Below are positions 4,756 through 10,100 of a stretch of 10,100 nt of DNA, in pieces. The notes below the pieces were generated by a model, which was given only the letters and a program-made list of their open reading frames with translations, was not told the origin of the DNA and did no database searches. Origin of the DNA: Pseudobdellovibrionaceae bacterium (GTDB lineage: Bacteria > Bdellovibrionota > Bdellovibrionia > Bdellovibrionales > Bdellovibrionaceae); NCBI GenBank assembly GCA_947374445.1, contig CANCBY010000079.1, positions 1 through 10,100 of the forward strand. Direction: 5' to 3'. The position numbers were made by a program, and so were the translations under genes. Each line of letters opens with the position of its first letter. Positions within the stretch are counted from its first letter, which is position 1.

Positions 4756-5811
4756 TCATTTCATAGGCTTAGTGTGTACAGCAAATTTTTCGAACTCGCC
4801 GTATTCATGAAGTTTGTTGTAAAGTGTCTTGATCGTAATACCTAAAGCATGAGCCGCTTGAGTTTTGTTTCCATCAAAGTGGCTTAACGCCTTTAAGATG
4901 TAACGTTTTTCAAGCTCAGCCAAAGGCACTCCTGGATCATACTCGCCCGTGTCGTCTTTGATTTCAGGGGTTGCAATATTCTCAGGGATATCGCCAACCA
5001 TAATAATATGACCTTCACAAAGAATTTGCAGGCGTTCGCAAACGTTTTGCAATTCTCGGATGTTTCCTGGCCAGTCATAGCCGACCATCATCTTCATGGC
5101 TTCTTCATCCATCTGACGTCCACGGTTAAGATAAGTGTGGTTGCCTGAGTTTAAGAAGTGATTGATCAGAGCTGGAATGTCTTCTTTGCGTCGGCGCAAA
5201 GGTGGAACATCAGCAACGATAGTGTTGATGCGATAGAAAAGATCTTCACGGAAGTTGCCGGTGGTAACTTCGCGAGCTAAATCGCGGTTGGTAGCCGACA
5301 CCAAACGAATATCGACTTTGATTGGATCTTTACCACCAACGCGATAGATCTCGCCCTCTTGAAGAAAGCGCAAGAGCTTGGCTTGAATACCGGGCGAAAG
5401 CTCACCAATCTCATCGAGAAACAGTGTCCCGCCATTGGCTGCTTCAGCTAAACCGATTTTTCGAGTGTAAGCACCTGTGAAAGAGCCTTTTTCGTGACCG
5501 AAAAGTTCGCTCTCAAGAAGGGTCTCGCGAAGGGCGCCGCAGTTGATTGCAACGAAAGGTCTGTTCTTTCGTCCAGAACGGTCGTGAATGGCATGAGCGA
5601 TAAGCTCTTTGCCCACTCCAGATTCACCAAGAACCAAGATGTTGGCGTTAGAAGCGGCCACACGGTCGATCATTTTCATCAATAGATTCATAGTCTCGGA
5701 CTTGTAGACAATGACTTTTTGCTCGACAATTTTCTGTACGGGGGTTTGCCACATGACTTGTTTAGAGTTTTGGGGCGCAGGTAAAATGGGAGAGTTCAAA
5801 CCTTCAGACAT
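4756..5811 (-). CDS. Sigma-54 activator (NtrC-type AAA+) lacking a receiver domain
   Basis: This bacterial enhancer-binding protein uses ATP hydrolysis to open sigma-54 promoters. The 351 residues have only about 40 residues before the AAA+ domain, with no receiver, PAS or GAF domain. Visible motifs are Walker A GESGVGKE (62-69), the sigma-54-contact loop GSFTGA (109-114, common variant of GAFTGA), Walker B GGTLFLDE (127-134), FREDLFYRIN with arginine-finger context (187-196), WPGNIREL (247-254) and a Fis-type helix-turn-helix around NKTQAAHALGITIKTLYNKL (315-334). ATG 5811 is chosen because AGGTGG lies 5 bases upstream; a GTG at 5820 would add three residues. Without a receiver, activity may depend on expression level, the N-terminal segment or a partner protein. 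No clear sigma-54 promoter was found in this window, so targets are unknown. Confidence 0.95.
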   Translation of the reverse strand: MSEGLNSPILPAPQNSKQVMWQTPVQKIVEQKVIVYKSETMNLLMKMIDRVAASNANILVLGESGVGKELIAHAIHDRSGRKNRPFVAINCGALRETLLESELFGHEKGSFTGAYTRKIGLAEAANGGTLFLDEIGELSPGIQAKLLRFLQEGEIYRVGGKDPIKVDIRLVSATNRDLAREVTTGNFREDLFYRINTIVADVPPLRRRKEDIPALINHFLNSGNHTYLNRGRQMDEEAMKMMVGYDWPGNIRELQNVCERLQILCEGHIIMVGDIPENIATPEIKDDTGEYDPGVPLAELEKRYILKALSHFDGNKTQAAHALGITIKTLYNKLHEYGEFEKFAVHTKPMK

Positions 5812-5871
5812 ACGTTCCACCTTTCGAAAGTTTATGGGGTCCTAATTTGTTAAATCAAATTCATGCCTGCC

Positions 5872-5939
5872 CGCTGTATCTCGATCACGTTCAGAAAGAG
5901 ATTTGGTTCGTTAGAGCCTCATCTCATTTTGATACAGCG
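5872..5939. repeat. 9-bp inverted repeat in the activator/recombinase intergenic region
   Basis: CGCTGTATC (5872-5880) and GATACAGCG (5931-5939) are perfect inverted copies 50 bases apart, between the starts of the sigma-54 activator and the xerC-like gene. They could be paired operator half-sites or the base of a large loop. A chance match of this size in 250 bases is not rare. I see no convincing promoter elsewhere in 5812-6070. Confidence 0.3.
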
Positions 5940-6014
5940 CAGCAAGTGCGGTCAATATATGTAAAAGGTGCAATTTACACAAGAGAAATTTTGCAAAGCG
6001 TTAGAAAAAATGAC

Positions 6015-6050
6015 CTGGTTTTGGAGGAGTCACCAGCGCCCGCCCCTCCA
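6015..6050 (+). promoter_or_regulatory. Competing hairpins just upstream of the recombinase gene
   Basis: CTGGT (6015-6019) can pair with ACCAG (6032-6036), or TGGAGG (6022-6027) can pair with CCTCCA (6045-6050); the stems interlock. The second is followed by TTTT, giving a weak terminator-like look. The Shine-Dalgarno-like GGAGGAG here is about 43 bases from the recombinase ATG and has no start at proper spacing. A 10-bp direct repeat AAATGACCTG (6008-6017 and 6059-6068) flanks the hairpins. Confidence 0.3.
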
Positions 6051-6070
6051 TTTTGCAGAAATGACCTGTC

Positions 6071-6967
6071 ATGACTTTATACAAGGCAATCGATAACTAT
6101 CTGAAATACATGGAGATTATAAAATCATCCTCGCCCCTCACCATCAAGGCCTACCTCAAGGATCTGGAGCAGGCCCTGGGACCCTGTAAAAATGACACGA
6201 TCACGGCCACTGGCTATCAAAGCCTGCTTTTAGGCCTCACCCGTAAGGCCCAGATGCGCTGGGCCCCCTTATCGCCGGCCTCGCGCAACCGCAAAGCAGC
6301 CACCCTGAAGAGCTTTTTTGCTTATCTCTACGCCGAAAAAATCACGCCTAAAAACCTAGGGCTTTTGGTTCAAGCCCCCCAGGTCCCTAAACGAATCCCT
6401 CATTTTATCTCGGTCGACGAAGTCATGGCCGTGCTTGGGACCTTTGAAGACTCCGCTAATGAAGCTCAAGAGGCTCGCGAAAAAACACTATTTTTGCTGC
6501 TGTACGGAGGGGGGCTTCGGATCAGCGAAGCCTGCTCGCTGAAGTGGTCTGAATACTCGCCTGATAGCCGCTCTCTTAGAATCAAAGGAAAGGGAGCAAA
6601 AGAAAGAGTCGTCATTCTGCCTGCGGGAATCAATCAGCGCTTGAAAGCGCTCATAAAAACTTCAGGAAAAAGTGAATTTATATGGGGGCAAGAGCAGTTA
6701 AATACACGCACAGCCTATGAAATGATTCGCACTCGCGGCGCTAAAGCTGGCTTGCTCAAGCCCCTTCATCCGCATGCCTTAAGGCACAGCTTCGCAACAC
6801 ATTTGCTCTCGAGCGGTGCAAACCTTCGCACGCTTCAAGAACTTTTGGGTCACGAGAGTTTACGAGCCACTGAAAAATACACTCACTTAGGAGTCGATCA
6901 GCTGGCTCGAACAATGGAGAAACATCATCCCTTTGGAAACCAAAAGAGAACAAGGTCGAAACCCTAA
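6071..6967 (+). CDS. xerC: XerC/XerD-type tyrosine recombinase
   Basis: XerC and XerD resolve chromosome dimers at the dif site by site-specific recombination. The 298-residue protein has the normal Xer length, with an N-terminal SAM-like core-binding domain (about 1-95) and a catalytic domain holding the full set: R150 (GLRISE), K174 (KGKGAKER), H235 and R238 (HALRHS), H261 (LLGHES) and the nucleophile Y270 (TEKYTHL). The start at 6071 retains the typical YL...S..T..AY..DL N-terminus. An in-frame TGA at 6062 bars longer forms, and the ribosome site is poor. Whether it is XerC, XerD or a stand-alone XerH/S-like enzyme cannot be decided here; no integron, phage or transposon genes are nearby, so a housekeeping role is likely. 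The first third is clearly more GC-rich than the rest. Confidence 0.9.
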   Translation: MTLYKAIDNYLKYMEIIKSSSPLTIKAYLKDLEQALGPCKNDTITATGYQSLLLGLTRKAQMRWAPLSPASRNRKAATLKSFFAYLYAEKITPKNLGLLVQAPQVPKRIPHFISVDEVMAVLGTFEDSANEAQEAREKTLFLLLYGGGLRISEACSLKWSEYSPDSRSLRIKGKGAKERVVILPAGINQRLKALIKTSGKSEFIWGQEQLNTRTAYEMIRTRGAKAGLLKPLHPHALRHSFATHLLSSGANLRTLQELLGHESLRATEKYTHLGVDQLARTMEKHHPFGNQKRTRSKP

Positions 6968-7341
6968 AGCGTAATGTTATAGGTATTAAACTTTTTAAAA
7001 TATTTACGGCCCGCTTCAAGAATTTGATTGTCCGTCAAGTGGTCCAAAGGCTCGACACCTACCAAATGCTTGCTCAGACTGTCGTGATGATGCTTTTCAA
7101 GATGAGTTTTAAAATGATTTTTTGCGAGACCCGAGCCAAAAATCAAAAGCTCCTCTACCGCACCAATTTCATTCGCAACATCGTGAAAAAATTTTTCTTC
7201 TGCGTTTTTTTTATGATTGTCGTGATGAGCTCCTTTAACCGTGGCTTCATTTAAATGAAGCGTCTTTTTTTCAACTCCTGACACGTTTAATTTAAAAATT
7301 TTCGCATGTTCTGAATCGATCCAAACTACACAGGCTGACAT
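6964..7341 (-). CDS. Small eRF1-like (translational machinery protein) family member
   Basis: The 125-residue protein starts MSACVVWIDSEHAKIFKL, the hallmark of a family of short proteins often annotated as translational machinery or eRF1 domain-like proteins. Family features visible are the VVWID start, a His-rich central loop (AHHDNHKKN), the motif EKFFHDVANEIGAVEELLIFGSGLAK and a C-terminal VGVEPLDHLTDNQILEAGRKYF. The fold is presumed to resemble eRF1/L7Ae-type domains, but the GGQ release motif is absent, so it should not be a release factor. The function is unknown; the His cluster might bind metal. ATG 7341 has GGGAGAAG just upstream. Its TAG stop overlaps the TAA stop of the convergent xerC-like gene, leaving no room for a terminator between them. 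It may be transcribed with the upstream chemoreceptor gene, 163 bases away. Confidence 0.75.
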   Translation of the reverse strand: MSACVVWIDSEHAKIFKLNVSGVEKKTLHLNEATVKGAHHDNHKKNAEEKFFHDVANEIGAVEELLIFGSGLAKNHFKTHLEKHHHDSLSKHLVGVEPLDHLTDNQILEAGRKYFKKFNTYNITL

Positions 7342-7504
7342 CGTGCTTCTCCCTTGTTACATTTAGTTGTAATTAAAGAATAGCAACTTTAGAGCCAAGT
7401 CTGGAGCCGCCTGAACGACCTGAGGGCAAGCATGAGACAAATTTTCCAGTTTTGAAATTCAGATTCAGACAGATAGTCTCAAATCTATTTTCAGCCTCTT
7501 CTTT

Positions 7505-9112
7505 TCAACCCTCGGCGTCTAACCAACACACAACGATAGCACCAAAGCGGTGTCCTTGAATAAATATCGGCACGCTAAGGTTTGTTGCAACCTCTCCGGT
7601 ATCTCTTAAATACGTCTGAACCAGATAAGCACCTTTGCTTGATTTAGTCTGAACTAAATCACACCCATTATTTTGCAAAACACTTCGGCTGGATATCACT
7701 TGCGGTAGTTTAGCAGTGGCAGGTCCTAATCCCACTCGAGTGGACTTGAGAAAGGTGAGATTATCGTAAAAAAATCTTTTAACTCTATTTCCAACAAGGT
7801 CTTTCTCAGGAATACCTGTCCAAGGCTTGCAAAACTTTTTGTTATGCATAGGAGCATAGGCATTAATATCCACAGGCAAAGCAAAAAGATAATCTGGTCC
7901 CAACTTAAAAACCTCATCGCAAGCCGCCTGAATCTCTGATTCAAAAAGACAATCATACTTTGTGCGAAATTTTTTTGGCTCAAAGCCAGTCTCAGGAACG
8001 TGGCTCACGTCGAAAATATTACTAAGACTCGATATTTTATCACCCTTAATTTCAACGTACGAAAAATCCAAAATATCTTCTAGCCTTACATCCCCTTGCT
8101 TCAATGATTTTTCTATCTTCCTTGCCACCGTATCAGCCAAACCCCTTGCAAAATTCAACGAGTTTTCAATTTTTTCTGAATTTCCTTCTACTTGAAAAAC
8201 TGCCGACAAATCTGAAATGACCGCCTCAAGCGATGCTGCCTGCATGGATAGATCTGTTGCTACGTTCATTGATTTGGTTGAGAGCTCTGTATTTTCATTT
8301 GCTTGCGACTGAATAGATCTCAAAGCAAGGCTCGCCTCAGAAATACGTTCGTTTTGCGATTCAGTGTCAGACTTAACTTTTTGACTCATTTCTGCAGAGC
8401 TCTCGATATGTCCCAATATCTGTTGGATTTTTTCACCGCTTTGATCAGCATATTTTGCGCCAATTGCAGCCCTCTCGACAACAGACTCAATCACTGAATT
8501 TATTGTCTTGGTGGCCTCAATCGACTGACCCGCCAGCTCGCGAACAGCCTCGGCTACAACGGAGAATCCTCGCCCTTGCTCTCCGGCCCGAGCTGCTTCT
8601 ACAGCGGCATTGAGAGATAGAATGTTGGTCTTGAGCGAAATTTCATCAATGAGACTCGTAACTTCTTTGATCTTATTTGAATAGGCTGCCAACTGCTTGA
8701 TTTCAGATATCACGGTTCCAAGAGTTGAGCGTCCTTCGTTGGCGACAGAACGGCTTATTTCATTCTGTTTCTGATTTTGTCCGACTAAAATAAGATTATC
8801 TTTAGCAGTCTTAGCAATGCTCTCAATCGCTAAAAGAGATTCTCCAAAAATTTGATGAACTGTCTCATTTTTTGTCATTAGCTTTCGGCTCGTATCGGTC
8901 AGTCTAAAGCTGGCACGACTGACTTTTGCTGAAGCCCGCCTAAAACTCTCTAAACTGATTTTTATTTTTTGTTCAAATGAACGCAGAATAAAGAAAAAGA
9001 AGGCTGACATCACCAGCAACGACACCATGGTATAAACCTTCGGGAGGTCTAAGAGCTCGATACTTAAAATAATCAAGACTATAAAAAGATAAAAATACTT
9101 AATTGCTTTCAC
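7505..9112 (-). CDS. Methyl-accepting chemotaxis protein with a C-terminal sensor-like domain
   Basis: The protein (535 residues) should signal to CheA/CheW and control flagellar rotation. Two hydrophobic segments at about 5-21 and 27-44 form a tight membrane hairpin with almost no periplasmic loop and no obvious HAMP domain. A long coiled-coil signalling domain follows (about 50-310), with the conserved tip TNILSLNAAVEAARAGEQGR (162-181) and VVAEAVRELA. Residues about 315-535 form a separate cytoplasmic domain with AYAPMHNKKF, NRVKRFFYD, GAYLVQTYLRDTGEV and SVPIFIQGHRFGA. This resembles a PAS/Cache-like domain known at the C-terminus of some soluble chemoreceptors, so sensing is probably internal. 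The start is GTG at 9112; an in-frame TAA just upstream limits other choices and its ribosome site is weak. No NWETF-type tether is present. It is divergent from the coiled-coil gene. Confidence 0.93.
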   Translation of the reverse strand: MKAIKYFYLFIVLIILSIELLDLPKVYTMVSLLVMSAFFFFILRSFEQKIKISLESFRRASAKVSRASFRLTDTSRKLMTKNETVHQIFGESLLAIESIAKTAKDNLILVGQNQKQNEISRSVANEGRSTLGTVISEIKQLAAYSNKIKEVTSLIDEISLKTNILSLNAAVEAARAGEQGRGFSVVAEAVRELAGQSIEATKTINSVIESVVERAAIGAKYADQSGEKIQQILGHIESSAEMSQKVKSDTESQNERISEASLALRSIQSQANENTELSTKSMNVATDLSMQAASLEAVISDLSAVFQVEGNSEKIENSLNFARGLADTVARKIEKSLKQGDVRLEDILDFSYVEIKGDKISSLSNIFDVSHVPETGFEPKKFRTKYDCLFESEIQAACDEVFKLGPDYLFALPVDINAYAPMHNKKFCKPWTGIPEKDLVGNRVKRFFYDNLTFLKSTRVGLGPATAKLPQVISSRSVLQNNGCDLVQTKSSKGAYLVQTYLRDTGEVATNLSVPIFIQGHRFGAIVVCWLDAEG

Positions 9113-9180
9113 ACATACAATTTACTTTGATTGACCTTCCTTTCCTACCCAAGATGTTACCAATTTCAATTTCTGGATCT

Positions 9181-9209
9181 TTGACAGAGATCTCTGGTGC
9201 CCCTAAATA
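9181..9209 (+). promoter_or_regulatory. Palindrome overlapping a TTGACA box
   Basis: TTGACA (9181-9186) is a perfect sigma-70 -35 box; TAAATA (9204-9209), 17 bases on, is a poor -10. The 12-bp palindrome CAGAGATCTCTG (9185-9196) overlaps the -35 and could be an operator in the divergent region between the chemoreceptor and the coiled-coil gene. Direction and regulator are uncertain. Confidence 0.35.
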
Positions 9210-9307
9210 GTTGCAGACAATAACTGACGGTACCTCGGCAAAGGACCAGTTCTTTAATCACAAATGTCTCAAAATGAGCGAAACTCGATCATACCTGATT
9301 CTTCGGC

Positions 9308-9334
9308 TTTAGAAATTAAAACGATGCCCGATAA
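9308..9334 (+). promoter_or_regulatory. FliA (sigma-28)-type promoter for the coiled-coil gene
   Basis: CCCGATAA (9327-9334) matches the GCCGATAA consensus at 7 of 8 bases, with TTTAG at 9308-9312 as a partial -35 at the right spacing. Transcription would start near 9341, about 20 bases before ATG 9363, leaving space for the ribosome site GGAAG. Confidence 0.5.
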
Positions 9335-9362
9335 GAAGACATTAAATAAAGGAAGTTCTAAC

Positions 9363-10100
9363 ATGAGAACATTTAAACATTTAGTGGTGGCAATGACGGC
9401 AGGCTCTCTAACTCTCTCAGCATCAGCTGAAACAAAGATGCCAAAAGAGCTTCCTGCAAAACAGGTTCAGTCTCAACCAGAGCTGCCTACTTCTGATGTG
9501 CCAGGAGCAACTGCTGGTACAAATGTAAAAACTTCTCCGAAGCAAAACTCAGCTCCTGCAGAGCCAATTACAATTGAAACAGCCTACGTCAATGCCTACC
9601 AAGATGAAGTCAATGAGTTGAAAAGAACTGAAGAGCTTGAAAAAAAGGCTGCAAAAGCTCAAAAAGCAGACGAAGAAAAAAAAGCAGAGCTAGAAAAAGA
9701 GATCGCTGCCAAAAAGTTTCAAATTCAATCGTATAAAGTAAGACAAGATCGAGCCAATAACGAGATGCTTAACTCTCGCGCTGGTTTAGATGGTCTTACC
9801 ACTGAGCTTGCAACCGCTGAGCAAGAGCTCGCTTCATTCCGCCAAAGCGCAGAACATCAACTCACTCAAGCTGATCAACAAAAAAGCGAATACACCGCAG
9901 CTCAAAAGAAATTGTCTGATACTCAAGACAGACTTCGCTCTACAAAAGTTTCGCTCACAAAAGCACTTTATGATGGAAAAATGGAAGTCCAAAAGCTAAA
10001 AAATGACGTAGCTCAAGCAGAGGCAAAAGTTGAAGCCCTTGAAGCTCAAAATAGCAATCTGAAAGCTGATGCTGCCGGAGTGAACCTTCAGCTCATGGCA
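9363..10100 (+). CDS. Exported coiled-coil protein (3' end beyond the window)
   Basis: The visible 246 residues begin with a Sec signal peptide (MRTFKHLVVAMTAGSLTLSA, likely cut after ASA at about residue 22). A Pro/Ser/Gln-rich linker follows to about residue 70, then a long charged helix-forming region with heptad character (KRTEELEKKAAKAQKADEEK onward, to the edge). It should be periplasmic or cell-surface. Similar architecture occurs in periplasmic coiled-coil proteins such as EnvC-like murein hydrolase activators and Tol/OmpH-like factors, but the decisive C-terminal domain is outside, so no function is assigned. ATG 9363 is chosen for GGAAG upstream and the signal peptide directly after it. 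An in-frame ATG at 9264 would add 33 residues but lacks a ribosome site and would bury the signal. A FliA-type promoter precedes it. Confidence 0.85.
   Translation, partial: MRTFKHLVVAMTAGSLTLSASAETKMPKELPAKQVQSQPELPTSDVPGATAGTNVKTSPKQNSAPAEPITIETAYVNAYQDEVNELKRTEELEKKAAKAQKADEEKKAELEKEIAAKKFQIQSYKVRQDRANNEMLNSRAGLDGLTTELATAEQELASFRQSAEHQLTQADQQKSEYTAAQKKLSDTQDRLRSTKVSLTKALYDGKMEVQKLKNDVAQAEAKVEALEAQNSNLKADAAGVNLQLMA

Larger units (their letters stand above)
9113..9362. other. Divergent intergenic region between chemoreceptor and coiled-coil gene
   Basis: These 250 bases separate the GTG start of the chemoreceptor from the coiled-coil gene. They hold the palindrome/TTGACA site and the FliA-type promoter listed separately. 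No RNA gene is visible. The chemoreceptor promoter itself is unclear: a TAAAGAAC...GCCGAGGT pair on the minus strand has the wrong spacing. Confidence 0.6.

Noticed and set aside
5847..6074. 75-codon plus-strand frame upstream of the recombinase
   Set aside because: TTG start without ribosome site, no recognisable protein features, and it overlaps the intergenic repeats.
7342..7504. Possible gene or terminator between the chemoreceptor and the eRF1-like gene
   Set aside because: Only short imperfect inverted repeats are present and no open frame with a ribosome site is seen.
9232..9256. TAAAGAAC...GCCGAGGT on the minus strand as a FliA promoter for the chemoreceptor
   Set aside because: The gap between the boxes is 9 bases rather than the usual 11, and the -10 half AGGT does not match ATAA.
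9264..9362. In-frame upstream ATG adding 33 residues to the coiled-coil protein
   Set aside because: No ribosome site, and it would place 33 polar residues before the signal peptide.

Overview
The window looks like a chromosomal segment of a motile Gram-negative bacterium, most likely a Bdellovibrio-type predator or close relative (Bdellovibrionota). The basis is a short flagellin of 277 residues lacking the variable D2/D3 domains, a lipoprotein with signal peptidase II signal, a methyl-accepting chemotaxis protein, FliA (sigma-28)-type promoters, a lysine-rich histone-H1-like protein and moderate-to-low G+C judged by eye. The genus is an inference. No mobile element, CRISPR array, tRNA or rRNA is visible.

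Layout. 1-812 (minus): N-terminal 270 codons of the disaggregase ClpB, with a possible heat-shock promoter at 835-860. 859-1140 (plus): small four-cysteine protein. 1141-1655: long non-coding stretch before the flagellin, containing an inverted repeat, a candidate promoter, a densely folded RNA (1296-1579) rich in GGA motifs, a five-codon leader ORF and two identical Shine-Dalgarno blocks. 1656-2489: flagellin, ended by a strong terminator. 2661-2747: FliA-type promoter and folded leader of a lipoprotein gene (2761-3540). 3556-3599: four 11-bp repeats resembling a Pho box, then a lysine-rich/acidic histone-like protein (3681-4199) and a bidirectional UUCG terminator.

4286-5811 (minus): a receiver-less sigma-54 activator followed, with apparent translational coupling, by a small secreted protein. 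6071-6967 (plus): XerC/XerD-type tyrosine recombinase whose stop codon overlaps that of a convergent eRF1-like small protein (6964-7341, minus). 7505-9112 (minus): membrane-anchored chemoreceptor with an extra sensor-like domain after the signalling hairpin. 9113-9362: divergent regulatory region with a palindrome over a TTGACA box and a FliA-type promoter. 9363-10100 (plus): start of an exported coiled-coil protein running off the window.

How it fits together. Flagellin, chemoreceptor and at least two FliA-like promoters point to genes of the motile (attack) phase. The most interesting region is the flagellin leader: nine or more local helices, GGA motifs in hairpin loops and at both Shine-Dalgarno blocks, and a mini-ORF. 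This pattern would suit control by the RNA-binding protein CsrA (as in the FliW-CsrA-flagellin circuits of Bacillus and Campylobacter) or a CsrA-titrating RNA. That is a hypothesis from sequence alone.
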